This document shows, in pieces, positions 37,789 to 47,540 of a stretch of DNA of 64,000 nucleotides (position 1 is its first letter; each line of letters starts with the position of its first letter). This DNA comes from Oceanimonas aquatica (lineage in GTDB: Bacteria > Pseudomonadota > Gammaproteobacteria > Enterobacterales > Aeromonadaceae). Under the pieces are notes generated by a model that had not been told where the DNA came from, did no database searches, and was given only the letters and a program-made list of their open reading frames with translations. Location of the stretch: contig NZ_JAVBHX010000001.1 of assembly GCF_030732065.1 (NCBI RefSeq), forward strand, positions 1 through 64,000, given 5' to 3'. The position numbers were made by a program, and so were the translations under genes.

Positions 37789-38268
37789 ATGGCAGAGAAT
37801 CTCACCATTCCCAAGGTGGCATGGTACAAACGCAAGCTGATCTGGATGTTGTTTCTGGTGCTGCTGGCCGGTGGTGGCGGTGGCGCCGCCTGGTTTCTGA
37901 TGAACCCGGCCGAGCAGGCCGCCAAGGCCAAGCCGGAAGACACCAGCAACCGGGCCATTTACGTCAGTCTGTCTCAGCCCTTTGTGTTCAGCGTGCCCGG
38001 CGGCACTCGGGACCGGCTGGTACAGATTGAGGCCCAGCTGATGGTGCGAGGCGAGTCAAATGAATCGCTCGCCAAACAGCACCTGCCCCTGCTCGAGAGC
38101 ACCCTGCTGGATGTGTTCAGCCGCCAGAGTGCCGACAATTACCTGACCGCCGCCAACAAAAAGGCCCTGCGTCAGGAAGCCCTGAACGAGCTGAACCACG
38201 CCACCGCCGAGGTGCTGGAAAAGCGGCTGTTCGAGAAAGTGTTGTTTACCAGCATAGTGATGCAATAG
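37789..38268 (+). CDS. fliL: Flagellar basal-body associated protein FliL
   Basis: Inner-membrane protein surrounding the stator, needed for torque under load. The 159 residues have one membrane span at about 17-37 (WMLFLVLLAGGGGGAAWFLM) and a periplasmic SPFH-like domain ending LFEKVLFTSIVMQ. AAGGAC ribosome site. Confidence 0.95.
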   Translation: MAENLTIPKVAWYKRKLIWMLFLVLLAGGGGGAAWFLMNPAEQAAKAKPEDTSNRAIYVSLSQPFVFSVPGGTRDRLVQIEAQLMVRGESNESLAKQHLPLLESTLLDVFSRQSADNYLTAANKKALRQEALNELNHATAEVLEKRLFEKVLFTSIVMQ

Positions 38269-38275
38269 GTGAGTT

Positions 38276-39331
38276 GTGAGCGATCTGTTATCCCAGGATG
38301 AAATCGATGCCCTGTTGCACGGGGTGGACGATGTCAAGGAAGAGGAAGTTCAGTCGGAAGGGGGCGTGGCCTCCTTTGACTTCTCTTCTCAGGATCGCAT
38401 CGTCCGGGGTCGCATGCCGACCCTGGAGATGGTGAACGAGCGTTTTGCCCGTCATATGCGCATTAGCCTGTTCAACATGATGCGCCGCACCGCCGAGGTG
38501 TCCATCAACGGCGTGCAGGTCATCAAGTACGGCGAATACGTGCATTCGCTGTTTCTGCCCACCAGTCTCAACATGGTGCGCTTTCGCCCCCTCAAGGGCA
38601 TTGGCCTGGTGACCATGGAAGCCCGGCTGGTGTTTATTCTGGTGGACAACTTCTTTGGCGGTGACGGTCGTCACGCCAAGATTGAAGGCCGGGAATTCAC
38701 GCCCACCGAGCGCCGGGTGATCCAGCTGCTGCTGAAGCTGGTATTTGAGGATTACAAGGAAGCCTGGGCCCCGGTGATGGACGTGGAGTTCGAATACCTG
38801 GACTCGGAAGTGAACCCCACCATGGCCAATATCGTCAGCCCCACCGAGGTGGTGGTGGTGAGCTCCTTTCATATCGACCTCGACGGCGGCGGCGGCGATT
38901 TTCACGTCACCCTGCCCTACGGCATGCTGGAGCCCATTCGCGAACTGCTGGACGCTGGGGTGCAAAGCGACAAGGGCGAGAATGATTTGCGCTGGGGCAA
39001 GGCCCTGCGTGACGAGATCCTCGATGTGGAAGTGGAAATGACCACCCGGCTGCTGGAAAAAGAGGTCAGTCTGGGCGACATCATGGAGTGGAAGGCCGGC
39101 GACATTATTCCCGTCGAAATGCCCGAGCACCTGCTGGTGTCGGTGGAAGAGCTGCCCACCTTCAGAGCCCAGCTGGGGCGTACTCAGGAGAAAATGGCCA
39201 TTCGCATCAGCGAAAAAATCAAGCGGCCGGAAACCGTGAAAACCGAATTGCATGAAGTGACCCGCCGCGGCGTGCGCATTGATGGCGAAGCCGAGCTGGA
39301 AGAACTGGAAAGAACCATTGAGGACGCATAA
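38276..39331 (+). CDS. fliM: Flagellar motor switch protein FliM
   Basis: C-ring protein that receives CheY-P. The N-terminal CheY-binding peptide LSQDEIDALLHG is at residues 5-16, followed by the middle CheC-like domain (RMPTLEMVNERFARHMRISL) and a C-terminal SpoA domain. It has 351 residues and starts at GTG. It overlaps fliN by one base. The peptide resembles a motif repeated in CheA of this window. Confidence 0.98.
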   Translation: MSDLLSQDEIDALLHGVDDVKEEEVQSEGGVASFDFSSQDRIVRGRMPTLEMVNERFARHMRISLFNMMRRTAEVSINGVQVIKYGEYVHSLFLPTSLNMVRFRPLKGIGLVTMEARLVFILVDNFFGGDGRHAKIEGREFTPTERRVIQLLLKLVFEDYKEAWAPVMDVEFEYLDSEVNPTMANIVSPTEVVVVSSFHIDLDGGGGDFHVTLPYGMLEPIRELLDAGVQSDKGENDLRWGKALRDEILDVEVEMTTRLLEKEVSLGDIMEWKAGDIIPVEMPEHLLVSVEELPTFRAQLGRTQEKMAIRISEKIKRPETVKTELHEVTRRGVRIDGEAELEELERTIEDA

Positions 39332-39726
39332 TGAGCGAGCAGAACGATCAAAGCGAGCTGGATGATATCTGGGGCGACGCCATGGCGGAGCAGGAAGGGG
39401 GCGTGAAACCCGCCGAGCTGGACGATTTCAGCGCCGACGGCCAGTCACCCATTACCCAGGAAGAGCGGCGCAAGCTCGACACCATACTGGATATTCCGGT
39501 CACCATTTCCATGGAAGTGGGCAAAAGCCAGATCAGCATTCGCAACCTGCTGCAGCTGAATCAGGGATCCGTGGTGGAGCTGGACCGGCTGGCCGGCGAG
39601 CCGCTGGACGTGATGGTCAACGGCACCCTGATCGCCCACGGCGAAGTGGTGGTGGTGAACGACAAGTTCGGCATTCGCCTGACCGACGTGATCAGCCAGA
39701 CCGAACGGATTAAAAAGCTCAAATGA
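39331..39726 (+). CDS. fliN: Flagellar motor switch protein FliN
   Basis: C-ring protein and docking site for FliH. The 131 residues have an acidic N-terminus with DDIWGDAMAEQ and a C-terminal SpoA domain (ILDIPVTISMEVGKSQISIR, LNQGSVVELDRLAGEPLDV). Overlaps fliO by four bases. Confidence 0.98.
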   Translation: MSEQNDQSELDDIWGDAMAEQEGGVKPAELDDFSADGQSPITQEERRKLDTILDIPVTISMEVGKSQISIRNLLQLNQGSVVELDRLAGEPLDVMVNGTLIAHGEVVVVNDKFGIRLTDVISQTERIKKLK

Positions 39727-40082
39727 GGCGCGCACTGTTATTGATGGCCGCCAGCGCCCCTGCCTACGCCCAGGGCGGGCCGGAAATCCAGTGGGATTCA
39801 TGGGCCATGTCGTCGGCATTGGTGATCGGCCTGTTGCTGGCGTTGGGCTGGGGCCTGCGCCGGCTGAAATTGCCCGCTCTGGGCGGCAACCGGCAATTGC
39901 GGGTGATTACCAGCCTGGCGCTGGGGCACAAGGAAAAACTGGTGGTGGTGCAGGTGGGCGAGGAGCAGTGGCTGCTGGGCATTACCCCTCAGAACATCAA
40001 TCGTCTGGGCAAGCTGGAGCAGCCGCTGGAAGCGCCTCAGGCCGGCAAACTGTTGACGGGCAAGCGTGATGAAGTGCATTAA
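39723..40082 (+). CDS. fliO: Flagellar export assembly factor FliO
   Basis: Small membrane protein that helps assemble the FliP ring. The 119 residues have a short hydrophobic start, a membrane span at about 24-42 and a basic cytoplasmic tail ([29 protein letters not shown]) typical of FliO. It overlaps fliN and fliP. Confidence 0.92.
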   Translation: MRRALLLMAASAPAYAQGGPEIQWDSWAMSSALVIGLLLALGWGLRRLKLPALGGNRQLRVITSLALGHKEKLVVVQVGEEQWLLGITPQNINRLGKLEQPLEAPQAGKLLTGKRDEVH

Positions 40083-40812
40083 GGTCTTGCTGCCGCTGTT
40101 GCTGCTGGCCACGCCGGCGCTGGCCCAGCAGGGCATGTCGGCGGTCACGGTCACCACCAACCCGGACGGCAGCCAGGAATACAGCCTCACCCTGCAGGTG
40201 CTGGCGCTGATGACGGCGCTGTCGTTTCTGCCGGCGGTGGTCATCATGATGACCTCGTTCACCCGCATTATCGTGGTGCTGTCCATTCTGCGGCAGGCCT
40301 TGGGCCTGCAGCAAAGTCCGTCCAACCAGGTGCTGATCGGCATCAGTCTGTTTCTGTCATTTTTTATCATGGCGCCGGTGCTCGACAGAGTGAATGCCGA
40401 GGCCCTGCAGCCTTATCTGGCGGAAGACATCGGCTCACGGGAAGCCCTGGCCCGGGCCGAGCTGCCCATTCGGGACTTTATGCTGGCCCAGACCCGGGTC
40501 AAGGATCTGGATACCTTTCTCAATATTGCCGATGTGCAGGTGAATAATGAGGCCGAGGTGCCGCTGCGCGTACTGATCCCGGCCTTTGTGACCAGTGAGC
40601 TGAAAACCGCCTTTCAGATTGGCTTTATGTTGTTTCTGCCTTTTCTGGTGATCGATCTGGTGGTGGCCAGTATTCTGATGGCCATGGGTATGATGATGCT
40701 GTCGCCCATGCTGATCTCGCTGCCGTTCAAGCTGATGTTGTTCGTGCTGGTGGACGGCTGGAACCTGATCATGGGCACGCTCGCCACCAGCTTTGGACTG
40801 GGAGCCCCGTAA
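40069..40812 (+). CDS. fliP: Flagellar export gate protein FliP
   Basis: Core of the FliP5Q4R1 export gate. The 247-residue protein has a cleavable signal peptide ([18 protein letters not shown]) and four spans, with [20 protein letters not shown] and [17 protein letters not shown] as signatures. ATG at 40069 is preferred to the GTG one codon earlier. It overlaps fliO. Confidence 0.97.
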   Translation: MKCIKVLLPLLLLATPALAQQGMSAVTVTTNPDGSQEYSLTLQVLALMTALSFLPAVVIMMTSFTRIIVVLSILRQALGLQQSPSNQVLIGISLFLSFFIMAPVLDRVNAEALQPYLAEDIGSREALARAELPIRDFMLAQTRVKDLDTFLNIADVQVNNEAEVPLRVLIPAFVTSELKTAFQIGFMLFLPFLVIDLVVASILMAMGMMMLSPMLISLPFKLMLFVLVDGWNLIMGTLATSFGLGAP

Positions 40813-41081
40813 TGAGCCCGGAAACCTTTGTCGACATCTTTCGCAGCGCCCTCTGGCTGGTGACCGTACTGGTGTCGGCGGTGATCTTTCCGAGTCTGGC
40901 GGTGGGCCTGATGGTGTCGATCTTTCAGGCGGCCACCTCCATCAACGAACAGACCCTGAGCTTTCTGCCCCGTCTGCTGGTGACGCTGGGTGCCCTGGCC
41001 GTGGGGGCTCACTGGGGCTTTGGCATGCTGATTGATTATTTTCACGAGCTGGTGAGTCAAATCCCTCAGGTGGTGGGTTAG
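40812..41081 (+). CDS. fliQ: Flagellar export gate protein FliQ
   Basis: Two-span gate subunit of 89 residues (VSAVIFPSLAVGLMVSIFQAATSINEQ, LVTLGALAVGAHWG) packed around FliP. Its ATG overlaps the fliP stop by one base. Confidence 0.97.
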   Translation: MSPETFVDIFRSALWLVTVLVSAVIFPSLAVGLMVSIFQAATSINEQTLSFLPRLLVTLGALAVGAHWGFGMLIDYFHELVSQIPQVVG

Positions 41082-41082
41082 G

Positions 41083-41871
41083 GTGAACTACACCACCGCC
41101 GAGCTGATGCAATGGCTGGCGTCCTACCTCTGGCCGCTGTTTCGCATTGCCGGCCTGATGATGACCATGGTGATGTTTGGTGCTCAGCTCACGCCGGTGT
41201 ATACCCGGCTGCTGCTGGCGGTGGCCACGACCCTGGCGGTGGCGCCGGTGCTGCCGGCCATGCCGGCGGTGGAACTGTTCTCGGTGCAGGGCTTTCTGAT
41301 CACCATTCAGCAGGTGCTGATTGGCGCCGTGATTGGCCTTCTGTCCCAGTTTTTGCTGCAAACCTTTGTCACCGCCGGCCAGATCATCGCCATGCAGACC
41401 AGTCTGGGCTTTGCCTCCATGGTGGATCCGCTTAACGGTCAGTCGGCGCCGGTGGTGGGCCAGCTTTATCTGATGCTGGGCACCTTGCTGTTTCTGGCCC
41501 TGAACGGTCATCTGGTGATGATTGAAGCCATTGTGCTCAGCTTTACCTCGGTGCCGGTGGCGGCCAGCGGCTTTACCGTGGGTGACTGGCAGAATCTGGC
41601 CGGCCTGCTGACCCTGCTGTTTCAGGCGGCGGTGGCCATGTCGCTGTCGGCCATCGTGGCCATGCTGCTGATCAACTTCAGTTTTGGCGTCATGACCCGG
41701 GCCGCGCCCCAGCTCAATATCTTCAGCGTAGGCTTTGCCATCAGCATGGTCTGTGGCCTGTTTATCATGTGGCTGACCCTGGGCGGCTTTATGGATCACT
41801 TTGAAAATCAGTGGCTGCGCATGCAACAGGTGATGTGCGACACCCTGAGACTGACCTGCGAAGGAGGCTGA
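41083..41871 (+). CDS. fliR: Flagellar export gate protein FliR
   Basis: Single-copy gate subunit of 262 residues with about six membrane spans. Starts at GTG one base after fliQ. Signatures include GFASMVDPLNGQSAPVVGQL and LALNGHLVMI. Confidence 0.96.
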   Translation: MNYTTAELMQWLASYLWPLFRIAGLMMTMVMFGAQLTPVYTRLLLAVATTLAVAPVLPAMPAVELFSVQGFLITIQQVLIGAVIGLLSQFLLQTFVTAGQIIAMQTSLGFASMVDPLNGQSAPVVGQLYLMLGTLLFLALNGHLVMIEAIVLSFTSVPVAASGFTVGDWQNLAGLLTLLFQAAVAMSLSAIVAMLLINFSFGVMTRAAPQLNIFSVGFAISMVCGLFIMWLTLGGFMDHFENQWLRMQQVMCDTLRLTCEGG

Positions 41872-41872
41872 C

Positions 41873-43006
41873 ATGGCAGAGTCGGACGGTCAGGAAAGAA
41901 CAGAACAGCCCACGGAGCAGCGACTTCGTCAGGCGCGGGAAAAAGGCCAGATCCCCCGTTCCAAGGAGCTGGGCACGGCGGCGGTGCTGCTCAGTGCCTG
42001 CGCCGCCCTGCTGATGCTGGGGAGCTCACTGGGGGCGGCATTATCGAAAGTCTTTGAGCAAAGTTTCCGGCTGGAGCGCGATGCCATTTTTGACCCCGCC
42101 GCCATGATGCCGGCCCTGGCCGAGGCCATCGGCGGCCTGATGTGGCCGCTGCTGGGGCTGTTCGCGGTGGTGCTGGTGGCGGCCCTGGTGGGCAACAGCC
42201 TGCTGGGCGGTTTTAACTTCAGCACTCAGGCGATAATGCCAAAATTCAGTCGCATCAGCCCGATGAACGGCCTCAAGCGCATGTTTGGCGTGCAGGCGCT
42301 GGTGGAGCTGCTGAAGTCCATCGCCAAGGTGGTGTTTATCGCCACCATTGCGGTCTGGCTGTTGTGGGGTCAGTTCGACAATATTCTGCGCCTGAGCGGC
42401 GAAACCCTGAACCTGGCCATGAAGGATGCCCTGGAGCTGCTGTTGTGGATGGGGCTGGGGCTGTGTCTGGCACTGCTGCCCATCGTGGCCATCGACGTTC
42501 CGTTTCAGGTGTGGAATCACACCCGTCAGCTCAAGATGACGCTGCAGGAGATCAAGGACGAATACAAGAACACCGAGGGCAAGCCCGAGGTGAAAAGCCG
42601 TATTCGCCGCCTGCAGCAGGAAATGGCCAACCGGCGCATGATGGCCGAGGTACCCACCGCCGATGTGGTGGTGGTGAACCCGACCCACTTCTCGGTGGCC
42701 CTGCGTTACGACAAGGACAAGCCCGGCGCTGCCCCCATGGTGGTGGCCAAGGGTCTGGACGAAGTCGCCCTTAAAATTCGGGAAGTGGCCCGGGAATACA
42801 AGGTACCGGTGATCTCCTCACCGGCCCTGGCCCGGGCGGTGTATTTCTCCACCAAACTGGACCGGGAAATTCCCGATGGCCTGTTCGTGGCCGTGGCCCA
42901 GATACTGGCCTATGTGTTCCAGCTTAACGCCTGGCGCAAGGGGCAGGGCAACAAGCCGGTGCCGCTCAAGGATGACCTGCCCATTCCCGACGAATATCGG
43001 GTTTAA
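41873..43006 (+). CDS. flhB: Flagellar export switch protein FlhB
   Basis: Membrane protein whose cytoplasmic domain self-cleaves to switch export from hook to filament substrates. The 377 residues carry an N-terminal EQPTEQRLRQAREKGQIPRS, four spans, and the autocleavage site NPTH with N269-P270. Ends the fliK operon. A heptamer tandem repeat starts 37 bases after its stop. Confidence 0.98.
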   Translation: MAESDGQERTEQPTEQRLRQAREKGQIPRSKELGTAAVLLSACAALLMLGSSLGAALSKVFEQSFRLERDAIFDPAAMMPALAEAIGGLMWPLLGLFAVVLVAALVGNSLLGGFNFSTQAIMPKFSRISPMNGLKRMFGVQALVELLKSIAKVVFIATIAVWLLWGQFDNILRLSGETLNLAMKDALELLLWMGLGLCLALLPIVAIDVPFQVWNHTRQLKMTLQEIKDEYKNTEGKPEVKSRIRRLQQEMANRRMMAEVPTADVVVVNPTHFSVALRYDKDKPGAAPMVVAKGLDEVALKIREVAREYKVPVISSPALARAVYFSTKLDREIPDGLFVAVAQILAYVFQLNAWRKGQGNKPVPLKDDLPIPDEYRV

Positions 43007-43042
43007 AAGATATTAAGGGATTAGGGACTTGGGATTAGCATG

Positions 43043-43130
43043 CCCCAATCCCCAATCCCCAATCCCCAATCCCCAATCCCCAATCCCCAATCCCCAATCC
43101 CCAATCCCCAATCCCCAATCCCCAATCCCC
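43043..43130. repeat. Tandem repeat (CCCCAAT)12 plus CCCC
   Basis: Twelve perfect copies of CCCCAAT followed by CCCC, 88 bases in all. Just upstream is a run of GGGATTAGGGA-like sequence that could pair with it. The repeat ends ten bases before the -24 element of the flhA sigma-54 promoter. Perfect short tandem copies are prone to slippage. Confidence 0.95.
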
Positions 43131-43137
43131 GAAATGA

Positions 43138-43155
43138 TTGGCTCATTTATTGCAT
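43138..43155 (+). promoter_or_regulatory. Sigma-54 promoter of flhA
   Basis: TTGGCTCATTTATTGCA: GG (43140-43141), ten bases, GC (43152-43153). About 40 bases before flhA. Confidence 0.85.
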
Positions 43156-43191
43156 TAACCCGCCCATGATTGTTGATGTTCAGCGAGTGTC

Positions 43192-45291
43192 ATGGAGTTA
43201 AGGGCGAGGCTTTCACAGGCAAAACAGTGGTCCCGGTGGGTGAACAAGGGCATGGGTACCCCCTTGCTGGTGCTGGCGGCGCTGGCCATGGTGGTGCTGC
43301 CCATTCCGGCGCTGATGCTGGATGTGCTGTTTTCCTTCAACATCTCCCTGGCGCTGGTGGTACTGCTGGTGGCGGTCTATACGCAGCGCCCGCTCGACTT
43401 TGCCGCTTTTCCTACCGTGCTGCTGGTAGCCACCCTGCTTCGGCTGGCGCTCAATGTGGCGTCCACCCGGGTGGTGTTGCTGGAAGGCCACGAAGGCGGT
43501 AACGCCGCCGGTAACGTGATTGAGGCCTTTGGCTCCGTGGTGATCGGCGGCAACTATGCCGTGGGTCTGATTGTCTTTCTGATTTTGATGATCATCAACT
43601 TTGTGGTGGTCACCAAGGGTGCCGGCCGTATCTCCGAAGTGAGCGCCCGCTTTACCCTGGATGCCATGCCCGGCAAGCAGATGGCCATCGACGCCGATCT
43701 CAACGCGGGGCTGATCAATCAGGAAGAAGCCCGTACCCGCCGGGAAGAGGTCACTCAGGAAGCCGACTTCTACGGCTCCATGGACGGTGCGTCAAAATTC
43801 GTCAAGGGTGATGCCATTGCCGGCATCATGATCCTGTTCATCAACATTATCGGCGGTTTCATTATCGGCATGGCCCAGCATGAGCTGAGCTTTGGCGATG
43901 CCGCCCGTGTCTATACCCTGCTGACCATAGGTGACGGTCTGGTGGCGCAGATCCCGTCACTGCTGCTGTCCATTGCCGCCGCCATTATCGTGACGCGGCA
44001 GAATACTCGGGAAGACATGGGCCAGGCCATGCTGGGTCAGCTTTTTGACAACCCGCGTTCACTGGCCATTGCCGCCGGCATTCTTATCGCCATGGGCCTG
44101 GTGCCGGGCATGCCCCATTTTGCCTTTCTGCTGCTGGGCGGCCTGTCCGCCGCCGGCGCCTGGTGGATGCATAAACGCCAGGGTGAGCGTGAGCAGCAAC
44201 AGCTGGAAAGCGATGCCCAGCCGCCGGCGGTGAGCGGCAACGAAAACCGCGAACTGAGCTGGGACGACGTTATGCAGGTCGACACCATTGGCCTGGAAGT
44301 GGGCTACCGGCTGATCAGCCTGGTGGACGTGTCTCAAGGGGGCGAGTTGCTCAGCCGTATCAAGGGGGTGCGCAAAAAGCTGTCCCAGGAGCTGGGCTTT
44401 CTTATTCCCGCCGTGCACATTCGCGACAACCTGGAGCTGGGCCCCAACGAATACCAGATCACCCTGATGGGAGTCAGCTCGGGGCTGGCGGATATTTATC
44501 CCGAGCGGGAGCTGGCCATCAACCCAGGGCAGGTGTTTGGTCCGGTGCAGGGCATCGACACCCGGGATCCGGCCTTTGGCCTGGAAGCCACCTGGATTGC
44601 CCGGGAGCAGATCGAAAATGCCCAGAGCCTGGGTTACACCGTGGTGGATGCGGCCACCGTAGTGGCTACTCACTTAAGTCAGTTGCTCACCAACAACGCG
44701 TCCCAGCTGCTGGGCCATGAAGAGGTGCAGAACCTGATCGACCAGGTGGGCCGCAGCCAGCCCAAGCTGGTGGAAGGCCTGGTGCCCAATACCCTGAGCC
44801 TGGCGCTGGTGACCAAGGTGCTGCAGAGCCTGCTGAACGAAGGTGTCTCCATTCGGGACATGCGCACCATTTTGCAGACCCTCACCGAATACGCCCCCAA
44901 AAGCCAGGATCCGGAAGTACTCACCGCCGCCTGCCGCATTGCCCTGCGCCGGTTTCTGGTGCAGGAGATCGCCGGCACCGAGCGCGAACTGCCGGTTATT
45001 ACCCTGGCGCCAGAACTGGAACAGATATTGCAGAACTCTTTGCAGGCCGGCGGTGCTCAGGGCAGCGGCATAGAGCCGGGGCTGGCAGAGCGCATGCAGC
45101 AGTCTCTGACCCAGGCCGCCGCCAACCAGGAGCTGGAAGGTCAGCCGGCGATATTGCTGACCTCGGGCATGTTGCGTACCACCCTGGCGCGCTTTGTGAA
45201 ACATACCATTCCCAGTCTGCGGGTGCTGTCTTACCAGGAAGTGCCGGATGATCGCCAAATCCGCATCGTGGCGTCGGTTGGGCAGCAGTAG
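43192..45291 (+). CDS. flhA: Flagellar export gate protein FlhA
   Basis: Largest gate subunit; couples proton flow to export and binds chaperone-substrate complexes. It has 699 residues: eight membrane spans in the first 310, the conserved FHIPEP loop (VVTKGAGRISEVSARFTLDAMPGKQ), and a cytoplasmic domain from about 350. It begins a separate transcript from flhB, behind a sigma-54 promoter. Confidence 0.98.
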   Translation: MELRARLSQAKQWSRWVNKGMGTPLLVLAALAMVVLPIPALMLDVLFSFNISLALVVLLVAVYTQRPLDFAAFPTVLLVATLLRLALNVASTRVVLLEGHEGGNAAGNVIEAFGSVVIGGNYAVGLIVFLILMIINFVVVTKGAGRISEVSARFTLDAMPGKQMAIDADLNAGLINQEEARTRREEVTQEADFYGSMDGASKFVKGDAIAGIMILFINIIGGFIIGMAQHELSFGDAARVYTLLTIGDGLVAQIPSLLLSIAAAIIVTRQNTREDMGQAMLGQLFDNPRSLAIAAGILIAMGLVPGMPHFAFLLLGGLSAAGAWWMHKRQGEREQQQLESDAQPPAVSGNENRELSWDDVMQVDTIGLEVGYRLISLVDVSQGGELLSRIKGVRKKLSQELGFLIPAVHIRDNLELGPNEYQITLMGVSSGLADIYPERELAINPGQVFGPVQGIDTRDPAFGLEATWIAREQIENAQSLGYTVVDAATVVATHLSQLLTNNASQLLGHEEVQNLIDQVGRSQPKLVEGLVPNTLSLALVTKVLQSLLNEGVSIRDMRTILQTLTEYAPKSQDPEVLTAACRIALRRFLVQEIAGTERELPVITLAPELEQILQNSLQAGGAQGSGIEPGLAERMQQSLTQAAANQELEGQPAILLTSGMLRTTLARFVKHTIPSLRVLSYQEVPDDRQIRIVASVGQQ

Positions 45292-45304
45292 CGGGAGAGA
45301 TTGA

Positions 45305-46666
45305 ATGAAGATTAAACGGTTTTTCGCCAAGGACATGAGGGCCGCCCTGGCCGAGGTTAAGGAAGTGCTCGGGGCGGACGCGGTGATCATGTCCAACAAG
45401 AAGGTGTCGGGCGGCATCGAAATCGTGGCCGCCGTGGACGACGACGACAGCGCGCCGGTAGAAGCCTCATCCCGGGCCCTGAGTGACGACAATGTCAGAA
45501 TCTCGTCGCAGGCCCGTCAATTTGTTCCACCGCTGAGCGATCAGCAGCAGGCCGACTCGCTGCAGGCGCTGTTAAGCCGTGGCAAACCCGAGCCTTCGCC
45601 CAAAACCCTGGCCGAGCAGGTGGACTGGGGCCAGCCCGAGGCCCGCCGCGAGCCGGTGCTGAGCCAGCCCGCGCCGCTGTTTGCCGGCGGTGCCAAAAGC
45701 AGCGGTCGCCAGAAGGAAAGCGCCAAGGACAAAGAGCTCAACGCCATGCGTCAGGAAATTGCCAGCATTCGCCGGCTGCTGGAGCATCAGGTGTCGGGGC
45801 TGATGTGGCAGGAAGTGGAGCGCCGCGAGCCGGTGCGGGCCATGGTGATCAAGCAGCTAAACCAGCTCGGTTTCAGCGACGGCTTTGCCGACATGCTGGC
45901 CATGCGGGTGCACGAGCGCGCCGCGCCCCACGAAGCCTGGTCCCAGATTGAAGCGTCACTGAACGAACTGCTGGTCACCGGCGAAGACGAAATCATGCGC
46001 CAGGGTGGCGCCGTGGCCCTGCTCGGTCCTACCGGGGTGGGCAAGACCACCACCATCGCCAAGCTGGCCGCCCGCTTTGCCGCCCGCCACGGTGCCGATC
46101 AGCTGGCGCTGATCACCACGGATCACTATCGTATCGGCGCCCACGAACAGTTGCAGACCTATGGCCGCATCATGGGCGTGGCGGTCAAGCAGGCGCGCAC
46201 CTATCAGGAGCTGGCTCAGGTACTGTATCAGCTGCGCCATCGCCGGCTGGTGTTGATCGACACCGCCGGCATGGGCCAGCGGGACATGCGCCTGAACGAA
46301 CAGCTCGACAACCTGGTGGGGGATCGCCAGATCCGCATTCGCAATTATCTGGTGCTGCCGTCCACCGCCCAGCGCCGCGTGCTGCAGGAGGCGGTGGAGC
46401 ATTTTCGCCGCATTCCCCTGGCCGGCTGCATTCTCACCAAGCTAGACGAGAGCCTGTCGCTGGGGGATGTGCTCGACATCAGCATTCAGAACAGCCTGCC
46501 CATCAGTTATGTCACCGACGGCCAGCGGGTGCCGGAAGATCTGCGTCTGGCCAGGGCCGACGAGCTGGTGCGCCAGGCACTGGGAACGGTGGAGCAGCAG
46601 CGGGAAGATCCCTATTACTGGGAAGCTTCCGATGCCGACCATGAGGATGCGCGTTTTTATGAATAA
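45305..46666 (+). CDS. flhF: Polar flagellum GTPase FlhF
   Basis: SRP-type GTPase that marks the pole for flagellar assembly. The 453 residues have the N-terminal B domain (MKIKRFFAKDMRAALAEVKE), then a linker and the NG domain with G1 GPTGVGKTTTIAKLA near 241-255, G3 DTAGMGQRD, and TKLDE. Eight-base overlap with flhG. Confidence 0.97.
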   Translation: MKIKRFFAKDMRAALAEVKEVLGADAVIMSNKKVSGGIEIVAAVDDDDSAPVEASSRALSDDNVRISSQARQFVPPLSDQQQADSLQALLSRGKPEPSPKTLAEQVDWGQPEARREPVLSQPAPLFAGGAKSSGRQKESAKDKELNAMRQEIASIRRLLEHQVSGLMWQEVERREPVRAMVIKQLNQLGFSDGFADMLAMRVHERAAPHEAWSQIEASLNELLVTGEDEIMRQGGAVALLGPTGVGKTTTIAKLAARFAARHGADQLALITTDHYRIGAHEQLQTYGRIMGVAVKQARTYQELAQVLYQLRHRRLVLIDTAGMGQRDMRLNEQLDNLVGDRQIRIRNYLVLPSTAQRRVLQEAVEHFRRIPLAGCILTKLDESLSLGDVLDISIQNSLPISYVTDGQRVPEDLRLARADELVRQALGTVEQQREDPYYWEASDADHEDARFYE

Positions 46667-47540
46667 TTGGTTTCAGGACCAGGCAAGCGGACTGCGGCTT
46701 ATGCAAAAAATGAACAAAGTGCAGGTGATTGCCGTGACCGGCGGCAAGGGCGGCGTGGGCAAGACCAACATTACCCTTAACATGGCCTCGGCCATGGCGG
46801 CCCAGGGCAAGCGGGTGATGGTGCTGGATGCGGATCTGGGGCTGGCCAACGTGGACGTGCTGCTCGGCATTCGGGTCCGGCACAACCTGTCTCACGTGCT
46901 GCGGGGCGAATGCAGTCTGGACGAGGTAATGGTGGAAGGCCCTCAGGGCATTCGCATCATTCCCGCCACCTCCGGCAATCAGTCGATGACCGAGCTGTCG
47001 CCCCTGGAGCACGTCAGTCTGATCCGCGCCTTCAGCGAAATGCGTACCCCGGTGGACGTGCTGCTGGTGGACACCGCCGCCGGCATCTCCGACATGGTGC
47101 TGAGCTTTTCCCGGGCCTCTCAGGAAGTGCTGGTGGTGGTGTGCGACGAGCCCACTTCGATCACTGACGCTTATGCCCTGATCAAGCTGCTTTCCCGGGA
47201 GCACGGCGTATTTCGCTTCAAGATCGTCGCCAACATGGTGCGTAGTCAGCGCGAGGGCATGGAGCTGTTCGCCAAGCTCACCCGGGTCACCGACAAGTTT
47301 CTCGATGCCTCCCTTGAGCTGGTATCCTGCATTCCCTTTGACGGCAACCTGCGCATGGCGGTGCGCCGCCAGAGCCTGGTGGTGAACCAGTATCCCAAGT
47401 CGCCTTCCGCCATGGCCATTCGCGCTCTGGCGTCCAAGGCCCTGAACTGGCCCACGCCCCACCGGGCGGAAGGGCACCTGCAATTCTTTGTAGAGAGGCT
47501 GCTGGCCAACCCGGTCGCAGAGCAGGATGTTCGGGGGTAA
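46659..47540 (+). CDS. flhG: Flagellar number regulator FlhG (FleN, MinD-like)
   Basis: MinD/ParA ATPase that limits flagellar number and stimulates FlhF. The 293-residue form starting MNNWFQDQASGLRLM at 46659 carries the DQAxxLR FlhF-activating motif at residues 7-13 and deviant Walker A GGKGGVGKTN at 28-37. The longer upstream frame is flhF in another phase. FlhG/FleN also restrains FlrA/FleQ in related species. Overlaps fliA by 14 bases. Confidence 0.97.
   Translation: MNNWFQDQASGLRLMQKMNKVQVIAVTGGKGGVGKTNITLNMASAMAAQGKRVMVLDADLGLANVDVLLGIRVRHNLSHVLRGECSLDEVMVEGPQGIRIIPATSGNQSMTELSPLEHVSLIRAFSEMRTPVDVLLVDTAAGISDMVLSFSRASQEVLVVVCDEPTSITDAYALIKLLSREHGVFRFKIVANMVRSQREGMELFAKLTRVTDKFLDASLELVSCIPFDGNLRMAVRRQSLVVNQYPKSPSAMAIRALASKALNWPTPHRAEGHLQFFVERLLANPVAEQDVRG

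Noticed and set aside
43043-43130. Possible CRISPR array
   Set aside because: The unit is seven bases with no spacers; it is a simple tandem repeat.
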